DNA of 64,000 bases from Parapristionchus giblindavisi (GCA_943737045.1 CALSFV010000232.1:310001-374000), one strand, 5' to 3'. Positions 11,618 through 24,625 are shown, numbered from the stretch's first letter. The notes: generated by a model not told the origin, from the letters alone. Numbers and translations are program-made.

Positions 11618-14600
11618 ATGGTATGCTATGGAAGAACTGGAGCTGTGCTGATTCTTCTGGCTGCTCAACATGTATTCATAGAAGCTAAAGGAGGTATGCA
11701 CTCTAGTTATTGATACGGACAAACTGTCACATTCATTCTACAACTCAATGACAAAGAATGGCGTGCTAACAATAAGATGTACTTGATAAACAATGCGGCG
11801 TAATAGTATTTGGTGTCGTTATTTTCGCACAATTCGCGAATATATGCACTCAAATGAATTTTTATCAAAAAGTCATTGATATGTGGGTTTAGAAATTAAA
11901 CTATTTGGTTCCTTTACACAGTCTCCAAGGTCACGTAGTGTCTTACAATTTGCGTTGAGATTGCAATGATCTTTTCGTACTAATGTACACATTGTAGTAG
12001 TTTCTCTTTCATCCGACATGTAGGATAAAATGAGTGAAATCAACTTCACAGTGTTCTATTTAATGGGATCCTCGGTTTTTATAAAAATACACTCCATCAA
12101 AGGTTCTGCAATTTCGACGCATTAAGATTAAAAGACAAAAGAATAAGTCAATATAAAAAGATCTTCACCCGCCTACACATAGCAGTTATTTAGTGGTAAA
12201 AATATATCACTGTATTGCGTTCGTAAATAAAGATAATAGTAATATTATTATTATTATTATCTCAACAATAATTTAATTGTATAGTCTGATATGTTCAGGC
12301 CGAGGTGGTGGAGGACGTGGGTCTTCATCAGCTCGATCTTCAAGCAGTGGAAGGAGCTCCTCATCATTCGGAAGATCATCGTGGTCTACCGGTTCTAGTA
12401 GAGGATCGGGCGGGAGAACAACTTAGTGAGTTGTTGAAGGTATATAGATACCAAGGCAACGGATTCGTCCGGTAATTCAAAAAAAATAGCTTGAGTAGAG
12501 AGGTTAGTGAAAACAAGATGATACTACGGGAGATGACGTTTTCGAAGTTAAATAGCATTTGAAAGTTGCTTTTCAGCGGTGGAAGATGCGGTTTATTTGG
12601 AAGCGCTCCATGTGTTACTGAAACTACTTTGGCGAATTCATATTTCGGAACTTCTCAGAGTTCCGTTATCTTCGTCACTTCAGGTGAAAATGAATAATTA
12701 TTATAGGCAAACCCCAAGCTAACAAGGGGATGGTCGCAACTGGTCCTGGTCATATAAGGTGGCAATAACATGACTAGGATCAGTTTTCGATGTGGATTAC
12801 GAATCCGTTTTCAGAAAGTGCCTAATCGACCTGATTTTAGAGAAAATCGGTATTGAAATTTGGCTTGTTAATTCGAAAAGTCGTGTAGTTTCCTTCACAA
12901 ACTATCTGGACTGCATCCGAAAAATCCGGCAATGTAAGGTAAAGTATTGGGAGAGTTTCTAGATGAGTTCTCCAGCCCACCCGGACGGTTTGCGCAGGAA
13001 ACCACACGAATTTCCGAATTAAAATATCAATTTCCTCGAAAATCAGGTCGATTAGGCACTTTCTGAAAACGGATTTGTAATCAGCATCGAAAACTGATCC
13101 TAGTCATATTATTGCCATCTCATATGGCCAGGACCAGTTGCGACCATCCCCTTGTAAGTTTGCTTTCCGCTTTGGCAATACTCTCTCGTAAACGAAGAAG
13201 TTAGAGAGTGTGGCTAGAGCATAGAGTTTCAGATGAGCTTATCGCTTTAAGAGTAATTTTTTTTTTAAATCGGCTATCGGTGTCGTCGAATGACCAGAAG
13301 TATTGTATTATAGAATATATTAAAGTGCGATAAAGAAACTTAATTGTTTATTATTCGCTTAGTGCCAATTCCTGAACAAGATCATTTTTGTTTCATGTCT
13401 GGAAAAATATTGCAATTAAGAAAGATATCCATGAACTTTTCATTAGATTGCTTGTTGTTATTGGAAGAAGCGCCCGCTTTTTTGATATACATGACATTCG
13501 AATACTCTTTTAGAAGTGATCTTGTAATTTTTTTAGCAAATCGTAATAGCGAATTACTCGGCAGTCACCACGAGTCCTCAACATCAAACTCTAACGCCAC
13601 TGAATTTCTACCCAACTCCACACAAGTACTCTATGTCGCTGAGCCCGAAAATCCTGTCATGTAATTTTATTTACCATTTTTTGTAGTTTTCAAAAAAAGT
13701 AACATCTTATTGAGCGTTTTACGCATGGAATAAAGTAGTCCGACCCCAAAGGAACCAATTTCGAATCCCTTCATGGTTCTCAATTTTTTCCAATATTTTT
13801 CTAGCCATGTCCACCCATGAAATCCTGGGTTAATGGGACGGGGCCTATCCGTTCATAAACAACCGAATACAATTTATAATTTATATTTAATGTTTATAAT
13901 ATTATTTTTATATTTTTGTATATTTTTAATATTTATTTATATTTTTTTATTTATATTTAATTTACAATTATATTAGGGTGCACTCATCGGTGGCGTTATT
14001 CTGGGACGAGAAGTTCCTTCCCGATGTGAATCAGACCTACTGTGCCGTGTATCCTGTGGTCAATGATAATGGAAATGTATCCTATTGCAACATTTCAGAG
14101 TACAGCAGGTAATACAGGCATTATAAGGGGTAGCATGTACTGATTAAAAGTAGCGTGTAGTCCCCCCCATACCCTCGCACTCGCAAACTAACCATGTTTT
14201 TTTCCTGGAAACTGCAAGTCGTAAAGTCTGCGCACTCGGAAATTCAGATCATTGAGTACTAAAAGTCACATTGTAATATGCCCAACCCCCCTCCCTCCAT
14301 AGGATGTGAAATAAGAGAGAAAGCAGATAACACGCATGTCACCTAACAAGGGAAGTCTTTTTAGTCTCAGTGAGACTTTTGAACGAGACTATTTTTCCTC
14401 AATAGGTATAGGTAATATATGGACGGAACCAAAAAATTAGCTGCAGCCATGCACTTTCAGATTTTATATAATTAATTGAAGTTTGTGAAAAAATTATTCA
14501 TTTTTTGAAGAAAAAACGCACTGTGTAGGCGACAAGAAGTGTATGAAACAAGGCATTCCTGAAAGAACATTGACAACATGGCGGCGTGGTGTAGTGGTAG

Positions 14601-17011
14601 TATGTGCTCTTCTAGGTCAGGATGTGATTGTTTCGAGTACACCTATAGACATTTTACTTTTGCTCATTTTTATCAGCTTCGGACTTGTACTTTCGATCGA
14701 AAAAATTTAAAAAATTTTTTTTTTTCATTTTATTCTCTACTTTTCGTGCACTTTTCTCCTATTCCGTTAACTTTTTTCATTATTTCCGAAATATTTAGCA
14801 TCTAATATCTTCTACGAATGTTTTTCAACATGACAAATTATTAAAATTATACATGCCAAATATTATTTCAACAACAATTGTAGCTGCCAAATAAACAATT
14901 CCAGGACAATCGACGATCACATGTCGAACATTTGATCAAAGAATACTTGGGACAGGGTTTCTCACAGATTACAACAAGATCTTTGGGGGGAAACATCTCC
15001 ATGCTTGGACTGGAGTGAGAAAAGGAGTGGGAATGTGGTATATCTAGATATATCCAGACTTGGCAAAGGCATATTTGTGAGATGCATGGAAAAGAGGGAT
15101 TTGATCTGGGGGTAGATAAGAGATGTCATCTTGTGCACGCACAAACGTTTTGAAAGTAGAGAATAAAATGAAAAAAAATTTTTAAAATTTTTTCGATCGA
15201 AAGTTCAAGTCCGAAGCTGATAAAAATGAGCAAAAGTAAAATGTCTATAGGTGTACTCGAAACAACCACATCCTGACCTAGAAGAGCACATACTACCACT
15301 ACACCACGCCGCCATGTTGTCAATGTTCTTTCAGGAATGCCTTGTTTCATACACTTCTTGTCGCCTACACAGTGCGTTTTTTCTTCAAAAAATGAATATT
15401 TTTTTCACAAACTTCAATTAATTATATAATATCCATATATATCCATATCCACAGATTTACTACACACATATATCCACAGATTATTATATCCACAGATTTA
15501 CTACACACTTTTGAGTTGACCCCCTCTTTTCTCCACGGTTTTCGAAGGTCATTGGGTAGGACATCCCTGAGCCAGAGTAGCAAGGATGGTAGATCAAACA
15601 TCTCTCCAGGAGCTCACGTCAAAGTTCGTCGTTGAGGCCCCTTCCGGTGCGATTTTCTCGGCTCACAGGAGAGCTATGAAAAAGTGATCAACAGATGAAA
15701 TGTGTAATTTCTCGAGTACTTTCAGATAAAAATGTGAAAATCCGACTTTTTGATTTTGTATTCCATAAGAAATTGATTTTGTTCCACAGTTCCGGGACCT
15801 ATTTTGTTTTGGGCTCAATCGATAGAGCTCGTCAATAGCTTTCATTTAAGCCCTTGAGAGCCGATTTAAGTTGACATTTGGCTGAATGACGGCCAAAAAA
15901 CTGCATTTGAATGCTGGTAGATCACTAATAAAAGTCGCGCGTTGCTTTGATCTACTCGCGATTGTAGGCTAATTGACAAGATTGTCCTGTAATGTACTTG
16001 AGAATGTTCTGACGATCAATCTGACGTCGAGTCGCTCACCCAAGTACTTTTTGTTCTCGCTGCAGCCAAAACAGCGAAATTAGTCCATTCCGATGGTTTC
16101 TAGTACAGATTGACTGATGAATACTGTAGATATGAGAGAAAGTTCAATTTAGAGCTCTCTGGATCTCTGGCCAAGTGATCTATGTTTTTCGAAGAATTCC
16201 CGAAAGAGTTCTCGCTGGACTGAATCGATGTAGCCATCTTGGATGCCCATCCACTGGGCGGAACTGGAACTTTCTCTCATATCTACAGCATTCATCGGTC
16301 AATCCGTACCAGGAACCATCGGAATGGACTAATTTCGCTGTTTTGGCTGCAGCGAGAACAAAAAGTACTTGGGTGAGCGACTCGACGTCAGATTGATCGT
16401 CAGAACATTCTCAAGTACATTACAGGACAATCTTGTCAATTAGCCTACAATCGCGAGTAGATCAAAGCAACGCGCGGCTTTTATTAGTGATCTACCAGCA
16501 TTCAAATGCAGTTTTTTGGCCGTCATTCAGCCAAATGCCAACTTAAATCGGCTCCCAAGGGCTTAAATGAAAGCTATTGACGAGCTCTATCGATTGAGCC
16601 AAAACAAAATAGGTCCCGGAACTGTGGAACAAAATCAATTCCTTATGGAAAACAAAATCAAGAAGTTGGATTTTCACATTTTTATCTAAAAGTACTCGAG
16701 AAATTACACATTTCATCTGTTGATCACTTTTTCATAGCTCTCCTGTGAGCCGAGAAAATCGCACCGGAAGGAGCCTCAACGATGAACTTTGACGTGAGCT
16801 CCTGGAGAGATGTTTGATCTACCATCCTTGCTACTCTGGCTCAGGGATGTCCGACCCAAGGACCTTCGAAAACCGTGGAGAAAAGAGGGGGTCAACTCAA
16901 AAGTGTGTAGTGGAATCAGTCAATCCTTAGCTGACATGCGTGATAAACCTCTCCTCTTTCTAGCCTCTTTACTATAGTTTTCGTGAATTTTGAACACAGC
17001 ATTATTTATAA

Positions 17012-17060
<49 letters not shown>

Positions 17061-19526
17061 GCCTGTCACGAGAGAATCGACCTAAAATGGCTATTTTTCG
17101 GAATGGGGCGAAAAACATGAAATGAGTTAGCATCAGTTTTCGGTACCTCTAGGCATGTCCTACCATCCCCCGAAGTGCCATTGTGCAAATACCATTCTGG
17201 GGCTCCCTACACCGGGTCGGTCATCCGTGAACCCAACTTTGAACTCAAATATCTCGGTTCAGGTGCATTTCTGTGAAAAAAATGCTCGAGGGAAACCCCC
17301 GCTATTTTTCCGTGCTCTATCGATCTAAACAAACCAGAGGTCATGAAAGTGCTTCCAAACAGCGCTACACTATAGGCAAAATAACTCAAAACCTGTCGAT
17401 TCGGCGCGGACGATCCTGAAATATGTTATGTAACTTTTCGAGGGCTACAAAATGAGTGGTTTACGAAAAAAATATGTTAATGCGTTCGTATGGTTCATCC
17501 CCTTGGAAATTTCCTGATGACTTGAAGTCATTTTCGACACCCACAATCTCTCGTTTTACACACTCTCTCGCCCATTCCTTTTCATTCCGTTCCATTTCAT
17601 TCTACACCGCACGGTATCGAGCGCGCGATGCGGAATGAAACATATCGTTCTCTCCCTTTCTCTTCCCTGTATTTCTTTCACTCTCCGGCGAGAGAGTGTG
17701 TGAAACGAGAGATTGTGGTTGGGCGAAAATGACTTCAAATCATCAGGAAATTTCCAAGGGGATGAACCATACGAACGCATTAACGTATTTTTTTCGTAAA
17801 CCACTCATTTCGTAGCCCTCGAAAAGTTACATAACATATTTCAGTATCTTCCGCGCCGAATCGACAGGTTTTGAGTTATTTTGCCCAGAGTGTAGCGCTG
17901 TTCGGAAGCACTTTCATGATTTCTGGTTTGTTTAGATCGATAGAGCTCGGAAAAATAGCGGGGGTTACCCTCTTGACAGTTTTTCACAGAAATGCACCTG
18001 AACCGAGATATTTGAGTTCAAACTTGGGTTCCCTGATTACCGACCCGGTGCAGGGAGCCCCAGAATGATAGTAGCACAATGGGACTTTGGGGGATGGTAG
18101 GACATGCCTAATCAAGAATAAAACTGGAGAGAACTTGTTTTGTAATATTTCTCAATTCCGAGCTTTAGGTCGATTCTCTCGCGACAGGCCTGATATATAT
18201 AATTATAATTGTAATTATTATTTATAATTATTATTATTATTTATTATTATGCATTATTTAAGTGTATTCTTTGCAGATGTTCTCGGCCAATTTCTGCATC
18301 TGCGGTTTTCCTCGACAAAGTAATCATGCTGAATGATAGTGAAAGGTCAGTATGGAAATCCATGAAGATTGGCAGTTCATTATAATAATATAATAATATA
18401 TAATGTATATGTTCATGAAATATCCTTATTGGTAGAACGAAACGCGAGATGATAAAAAGGAAAATTTATATGGTAATGATAACGAAACTAACAAACTTCA
18501 TGCGACTAGCGTATTCGAAAATGTTTGACGACGTTCATGCATAAGCCCTAGAGCGACATCGCATATGATTGTGTCAGTCATCGCTGTTTAGTTATAATGT
18601 CATTGATCTTACAAACGCGCATCATACACTATATATTTATCTTCACTAAATGGCGTAAAAATGAAAAAAAATAACTCGTAACATACGCACTGCTGTAAAC
18701 AAAGAAAATCGTAAAGAAAGAAAGAAAAAGAAAAAAGGAAATCGTAAGGGATATTTGTATGGTGTAATTCCATTCTATCAAGTCCTTGCTATAATAATCC
18801 TTTAGAGTGACAAAATTGTCGTGGATGTGTCCCGTCGGTAAGGACTGCTGCGACTGGGAATGCTGCAATGTAGAGAAACCAGATTCGTAAGTTCCTTCTC
18901 GGTAAAGTTCTTCAAATTGAGATAGTGAATGCAAAAATGCATTATGTTTAAATAAATAAATTATTAGAAGTTTATCGTTGTTTTCTAATTTTTGTATGTA
19001 ATTCAATTGAAGAAGTTAGTTGTGAGTTTGTAAACCGTTTAAAAAAATTATTATTATTGCAGAATCTTCTCCTACAATATTTTAGTAATAATTATTTTTA
19101 TTTGTATCGTACTCGCTGTGAAGAAAAATGAGAACGACGACAGCAATAGGGTAAGTGATTATCCATTAAAGGCGCAAACTATTTTTAATCTCCGCTCTGG
19201 CCACACTCTCTCGCAAATCAAGATAATGTTGAAACAAGGGTACCTTTAAAGGTTCCTTCTAGCACTTTCCGGCGAGTTACTTCTAATAGTCTTATTAGAG
19301 TTGTGACCTCTCCAGCATTTTTTTTGTAAAAAGTGAAAGGACTAATAATTTCTCCGTTTCTCAGGATAATCCAGAAACGCAGGTTCTCACCCCATACCCT
19401 TCCGCACCATCACAGTCACCGTCTGATATCGGATTTCGTCCGATCACTGATCAAGCCAGTGTTGAACTACCATTGAGCACTCACACATCCAAATATCCTC
19501 GACCGTCTGCTCCTTCCGAACCATGA
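11618..19526 (+). CDS. Gly/Ser/Arg-rich type I membrane protein, possible CX-module type
   Basis: Eight exons: 11618-11693, 12299-12425, 12577-12683, 13537-13660, 13977-14108, 18277-18345, 19063-19150 and 19365-19526. They give 294 residues with all phases matching. Residues 1-23 form a signal peptide (GAVLILLAAQHVFIEA). Residues 25-68 are a Gly/Arg/Ser-rich stretch (GRGGGGRGSSS and SSSFGRSSWS). An ectodomain with paired Cys (YCAVYPVV, VSYCNIS, then a Cys after Ser-Arg) precedes one membrane span at about 214-231. A Pro/Ser-rich cytoplasmic tail, 232-294, ends SAPSEP. A secreted Gly/Ser/Arg-rich N-terminus, Cys-containing ectodomain and C-terminal span resemble nematode CX-module proteins of unknown function. 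I did not find the full CX signature, so this is a likeness only. Intron 3 holds a MITE interrupted by a palindrome and intron 5 holds three fold-backs. Confidence 0.75.
12700..13255. mobile_element. MITE family B copy split by a palindromic element
   Basis: The left piece 12700-12722 (GGCAAACCCCAAGCTAA) and the right piece 13155-13255 (TCTCTCGTAAACGAAGAAGT, then AGAGAGTGTGGC) flank a 432-bp inverted repeat. It lies in intron 3 of the membrane-protein gene. Confidence 0.65.
12723..13154. mobile_element. 432-bp fold-back element
   Basis: It starts CAAGGGGATGGTCGCAACTG and ends with the exact mirror CAGTTGCGACCATCCCCTTG. The arms stay similar to the centre near 12940, with shared words CGACCTGATTTTAGA and AGAAAGTGCCTAATCG. 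Confidence 0.88.
14578..14645 (+). ncRNA. tRNA-like sequence in fold-back arm
   Basis: TGGTGTAGTGGTAG resembles an A box and GTTTCGAGTAC resembles a B box, about 40 bases apart, after GGCGGCG. Acceptor pairing is poor, so it is a tRNA-derived relic rather than a working tRNA. Confidence 0.35.
15245..15312 (-). ncRNA. Mirror tRNA-like sequence in the other arm
   Basis: Reverse-complement copy of the 14578-14645 segment, with the same A-box-like and B-box-like words on the minus strand. Confidence 0.35.
15501..16910. mobile_element. 1.4-kb fold-back element
   Basis: Ends are CTACACACTTTTGAGTTGAC and GTCAACTCAAAAGTGTGTAG. The arms are mirrored nearly all the way to a centre near 16206 (GAATCGATGTAGCC region). 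Open frames inside are mirror shadows. Confidence 0.92.
17015..17058. repeat. (TA)n microsatellite
   Basis: About 20 uninterrupted TA units adjoin the left end of the next fold-back element, which may have targeted them. Confidence 0.95.
17055..18199. mobile_element. 1.15-kb fold-back element
   Basis: Starts TATATCAGGCCTGTCACGAG and ends with the mirror CTCTCGCGACAGGCCTGATA. The centre is near 17630. The opposite 17456-17638 and 17556-17804 frames are the same arm read twice. A half copy lies at 52868-53345. Confidence 0.92.
19166..19252. mobile_element. MITE family B, truncated
   Basis: TTAAAGGCGCAAACTATTTT, CTCCGCTCTGGCCACACTC and TCTCGCAAATCAAGATAATG remain. The right half is lost. It lies in the last intron of the membrane-protein gene. 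Confidence 0.65.
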
Positions 19527-19664
19527 TTTGTTCTTATGTTCAATATGTTTTGGATTGTGTGAAATTTGTCATATTTTATGAATCTGTTTTAAGAATTGTT
19601 TTGATGTGCTGTCTCGATAAAGGTGGTATTGTGTCTGAATTCCGTCTGAACGCTTTTCAAATGG

Positions 19665-19946
19665 TATTGTGCGTAAAAAATGTACTTGCATAAGAAAATG
19701 ACAAATGGTGATAACGAACGGAAGTCACAATCGAGAGGCGAGCGAGATGTAGCCTTCTTCATCTCGCCCCGCCTTTCGATTGTCTCTCCGCTGCCTCTCT
19801 CTAACCCGGCTGACCTTCGCCGCGCGCTATATTATATAAAGAAGAGATCGGCATAGCTTCTGAACCATGCAAAACAAGAAAGTCTCTTGTGGGAGTGGTT
19901 GGCTACTCTCGTACCAAATAAGCAAGTGTATTTTATACGGTCAATA
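19665..19946. mobile_element. 282-bp TA-flanked MITE (family C)
   Basis: Ends TATTGTGCGT and ACGGTCAATA are imperfect inverted repeats. An equally long copy in reverse orientation lies at 61701-61982. The right arm of the surrounding palindrome (28650-28670) keeps the empty site ATGGTAC, pointing to a TA target duplication. Confidence 0.75.
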
Positions 19947-20959
19947 TTTCATTCATAATCATTCATTGTCCTGGAGACAGTGGAATCGTCGAATTTTAGA
20001 AGTCATTTATTTTCTTTTTTTTTCATTCCCTAATCTATTGCGACATGCAAGGGACAAGTCTCTATCTCGTGCATGTCGTGGTCGAAAAGTGAAAAATCGG
20101 TACGGTACTCTTACTGTTTGACCATTCTAGGTTATTCGTAGAGAAATGTAACGAAGGCAGCAATTAATTCGTTGTTTCACATCCCGATATTCCGACCCTC
20201 TACGCGTTGAACGTACTTTTATTTGAAATATACATAACGTAAATAATAAAAAGGCTATAAATAGTTTTCGAAAGATTAATTTGTGTATTCTCACAATCAG
20301 ACTATAGACTATTACATCTGATCACGAGGATAAACGAAGCGATACACCTCTAAAAAATTGATTCAAGTTAGGAAGAGTTTTCCTTTCAATGCTAGATCAG
20401 TGATAGAGAGGACAGACCACGAGAGTGGATCGATGGGCAGAGACGCAGTGAGCCATCGCGCGCTCACAAACACGAATTAGAACCACTGTGAAGACGGCTG
20501 GCGGGCGGGAATAATCACACGAAATGAGAAAAATTAAAAATTCAAATTTTAATTAATTTTTTAATTGAATATATAATTATAAATTGCAAGTAATTTTGAA
20601 CATTGCAGACGATTCTAACCAAATTTTAATAAACGAGAAGCATTAAAAATTAAACTTGTAATTATTTTTAAAATTTTATTTTGACTAATTAGGTAATGTT
20701 GAGTAAGTTATTTACTGCTTACAATTAGGGATGTTTCGCCGATTATTAACTACTGTTTCTTCTCGTCTCATACACGCATTTTATAAGTACTTTTCTATAC
20801 CGTGCTTTCTCGAAAACTCATAAATCTTATTATTACTGTATTTATCGGACAGCAATGCTATTCTAATACCCTTCGTTCCCTTCGTATATACTGATTCTGA
20901 ACCCGCCCATTTAACTTCGCGGGCTTGGACACCACATGATACAGCAACACGCCCAAAAA

Positions 20960-22020
20960 TCTTTATCAATTCTAGAATGAAGACCGCCAGAAGACGCATC
21001 TTCAGAGAGACTTCTGCGACCTCCATTCTTCATAAGCCCGTGGAGATCCACGATGGGAAGAGATGATTCAACCTGTGGAATATGAAGTTACAAGGGAATC
21101 AACGATTTGGCCTTTCAACTAAATACCTTGGAGAGTAGCTACGCATCGATGATTGGTATACGTCCTCGTCGATGACGCCCTGAAGACCCACGTTTCCCGG
21201 CTCTGAAATGTGTTTAGAATGCTGTAACATGGATACGGGATTAGACCTATGAAATGAACAAGAGAATAGATTCAATGATTAGACCTCTGCCGATGTTCTC
21301 AACACTTTGCACATTTTTTTATCTCTGCCAATGGAATAATTGAATGGTGAAGAGAACGTGAACAACGGTTGATGTACCATTCTTTCAGAAGTGCTACAGC
21401 ACATATTCAATCTAAAGCAGTATTCAAAAGAAATTTAAAGAACAGAGATGTCTCTAGACTGATGTGACAACCTCTCGCTTCCTATTCGCGTCTTTTTATA
21501 ATTTTTGAACATGGCGTAATTACATAATGGATAACATAAACACATAAATAAGCTAAGGTTATGATGCATACCAGTCAGATAGGACCAAAGTCCACGATCC
21601 TCCGAGTCAATTCTAGAATGAAGACCGCCTGAAGAGGCATCTTCAGAGATACTTCTGCGACCTCCATTCTTCATAAGCCCGTGGAGATCCACGATGGGAA
21701 GAGATGATTCAACCTGTGGAATATGAAGTTACAAGGGAATCAACGATTTGGCCTTTCAACTAAATACCTTGGAGAGTAGCAGCACATCGAAGATTGGTAT
21801 ACGTCCTCGTCGATGAAGCCCAGAAGGCCTACTGAATCAGGCCCTGAAATGGGTTTGAAATGAAGTTAGCGAAAGCCCAAAGTACTGTGAAACTCTCCTC
21901 ATAAGTCCGAGTCGTTCGGATATCCGAGTCGTATCTTGATTCTTCGGAATCCGATCACGACGATGCTCTTCATCAAACGACCTCGGTTGGCAATGACGAG
22001 TCGACCTTTAAAGTGAATAA
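20960..22020 (-). pseudogene. Duplicated exon-like blocks, unknown protein
   Basis: On the minus strand two related blocks, 21120-21205 and 21771-21845, read open with the shared peptide IDEDVYQSSM before a donor AAG/gtattt. Downstream blocks share MKNGGRRS and, near 21600, DSEDRG then SYLTG before gtatgc. A third, frameshifted copy lies on the plus strand at 25490-25700. The exon joins do not stay open in one frame, so I call it degenerate. I do not recognise the protein. Confidence 0.4.
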
Positions 22021-22557
22021 GAGATTGTACTAGATTCAATGATCCGACCTTTGCCAGTGTTCTCAACACTATGCACACTTTTCGGTCCCAGTAAAAGTGG
22101 AGAAATGAAGGGTGAAAAGGACGTTGACAAATGTTTTTGTTTCATTCTTTCAGAAGTTTATAGCCCATGTTCAATTTAATGCAGTGTTCAAAAGAAATGT
22201 AAACAAAAGAGACGACTCTCCACTGAATTCACGCTCTTTCGTTTCATCCTTCGCTTCTTTTTGCAACTTTAGAACATGGTGCTAGTCTATAATGGCATTC
22301 ACCCTATCGTCATGTAAATGATTCTGCTCTAAAGATTCACGTCAGCTGTTCGTATTGTATTGGGTTTCAAGTGGAAAAGAGTGAGTGACTAGGCTTACTG
22401 TACGATGTGACAGCCACCATTATCGATCGGCTACGATAGCCCCTTACAGTAACCTTACGGACGCTCAGGAATTTCTACTTGGGATCCAACGCTCTGCGCA
22501 CATCGACACGACAACGAAGATGTAATAGTGCAACAAAACTAGATGTAAATTTCGTAC

Positions 22558-22647
22558 CATTGACAAGAACGACGTCCGTGGATAATCATAGTCCGAATTG
22601 AGCTGCGGCGTTGATCGTTCAGTGGTACCACCGCTCACGTGCTCGCT
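22558..22647 (-). pseudogene. Isolated exon-like block
   Basis: Thirty open codons between a strong acceptor (TTATTTTCAG) and donor (ATG/gtacga) on the minus strand. The product starts SEHVSGGTTERSTPQ. It lies in the left arm upstream of the other exon-like blocks, so it may have been an earlier exon of the same gene. Confidence 0.35.
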
Positions 22648-23435
22648 CTGAAAATAATTTGAACGATTTTGCGAGAGAGACGGGAGCGAGACAGGATCGA
22701 GAGGCGTGATAAAGTTCAAAGATCAAGATCAATAATGGGGACATAGATAGATAATGAAGATAAATAATGGGGAATAATGGGAACAATGGAGATAAATAAT
22801 CAGGAAAACGAGAGGAAACAAGACGTCCGAAAACCGCAAATGAGATGAACTAGCCATGAGTATAGAGCATGTGCAAATCGTAATGCAATAGTTTAATAGA
22901 TAGGCAACAACACTGATCATGTATCCAAATAGAAACGCGAGATTTAGAGGGATGGAGAAGTAGAGAGATGGGGAGGTAAAGTCATGGAAAGGTTGAAAGA
23001 TGGGTACAGAACCAACATTGATCGAAATGACAAGAACACGCGTGCCTCTGTTGAAATTGGCGGGAAGAATGGAGTGGGACATAAACAATATCTATGGTAG
23101 ATCATGTTCACGTGCTGTCTTTCCTTCCTTGTACTCTCTCAATTATCCAAGCTCTCTCACTCTGTTTCTATCTCTGTCTGTACTCTCTTTTGTCTGGTCA
23201 CTCTCTCCTATGATCAAACAACCATCACATAACAATAGGATGATCCTTTGATCAGAGTGATCTACCGTCGATAATGTTTATCTATCATTGGTTCTTTCCA
23301 CTCTCTGCCATTTCCCCGCAAATTGCAACAGAGGAACGAGTCGTTACACATTTCCTTTCGTGTTATTTCGATCGATATTGGTTCAGTATCCATATGAGAC
23401 CGTTTGCTTAAGACTCGACCAAAATATGTGAAATC

Positions 23436-24392
23436 TGGCACAGTCAAAAAATCAAAATTTGGAGATCGGGGTTCTCAAGGGTGCTGATGATGATGGTGAT
23501 GTTCATTTTGCACCTAGATCCACCGTTAAGGCCAGACGACGTCGCGTTGAAATCGCATTTTTAGTCACTTCTCGTCATCCGATCTTGCTAAAATTTGTCT
23601 ATTATGCCCCCAAGGGCAGAATTTGATGGCGATCACGCCTGTCTAATTCATTTTTCATGAAAAAGTTTCATAAATTTTCAAAAATGGAATTTCTCTCAAA
23701 CTCAAAAATATTTTTAGCGAGATACATAGATCGGACCGGAATGGTTTCAGGATCCCATGGAAAAAATTTCAGCCAATTTGCGCTCCGTATTTTCGAGAAA
23801 ATCAACTTTTAGTATAGTCATTTTGCCACTGAAGAGGAGGCAAGAGGCGAGAGAGCATGGTATTGAGAGAGAGAGCAGAGCAGGTTGAAGGGAAGGGCAT
23901 CCTGTCCACCCCTTCCTTCCCATGCCGGTCGTCTCACCTGCCTCTCTGCTCTCTCGCCCCACCACACTCTCTCGCCTCATACCTCCTCTTCAACGGCAAA
24001 ATGACTACACTAAAAGTTGATTTTCTCGAAAATACGGAGCGCAAATTGGCTGAAATTTTTTCTATGGGATCCTGAAACCATTCCGGTCCGATCTATGTAT
24101 CTCGCAAAAAAAAATTTTGACTTTGAGAGAAATTTCACGTTTGAAAATTTCTGAAACTTTTTCATGAAAAATGAATTGGACAGGCGTGATCGCCATCAAA
24201 TTCTGCCCTTGGGGGCATAATCCACAAATTTTAGCACGATCGGGTGACGAGAAACGACTAAAAACGAAATTTCAACGCGACGTCGTCTGGCCTCAACGGT
24301 GGATCTAGGTGCTAAATGAACATGACCATCGTCATCATCACCCTTGAGAACCCCGATCCCCAAATTTTGATTTTTTTACTGTGCCGGCACTT
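23436..24392. mobile_element. ~1-kb fold-back element
   Basis: GGAGATCGGGGTTCTCAAGG near 23461 is mirrored by CCTTGAGAACCCCGATCCCC near 24342. The arms hold the AAAAGTTGATTTTCTCGAA word and its complement, and the centre is near 23915. The paired frames at 23747 and 23857 are shadows of one arm. Confidence 0.9.
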
Positions 24393-24439
24393 AGTCGAGT
24401 CTTACGCAAACGACCTCATATATCCATCCATCCACACTA

Positions 24440-24625
24440 TCATTTTACCTCTCTATCCCTATACCTCGAGGTAAAGATCTTTATCTTTCTGCCTCTTTAT
24501 ATTTCTGCCTCTCTATCTTTCTGCCTCACTATCATTCTACCTCATTATCTTTCTGCCTCTCTATCTTTCTGCATCTCTATCTTTCACCCGCACTATCATT
24601 CTACCTCTTTATCCCTCACAGTTGC
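24440..24625. repeat. Pyrimidine-rich degenerate tandem repeat
   Basis: A ~14-bp unit CTCTATCTTTCTGC recurs about ten times with drift. The opposite arm near 22720-22990 holds the purine-rich mirror. Confidence 0.75.

Larger units (their letters stand above)
14461..15431. mobile_element. Fold-back element with tRNA-like arms
   Basis: Arms 14461-14748 and 15146-15431 are near-exact inverted copies, ending AATTAATTGAAGTTTGTG and CACAAACTTCAATTAATT. The ~400-bp middle is unique here. Each arm includes a tRNA-like stretch. Confidence 0.88.

Noticed and set aside
17456..17804. Two opposite-strand frames with nearly the same protein start
   Set aside because: Mirror shadows of the arms of the 17055-18199 fold-back.
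22465..23088. Minus-strand frames of 84 and 119 codons
   Set aside because: Only 22558-22647 has good splice edges; the remainder is purine/pyrimidine-rich repeat read in frame.
23747..24075. Two similar opposite-strand frames (77 and 72 codons)
   Set aside because: They are the two arms of one fold-back element read in mirror image, with no conserved motif.
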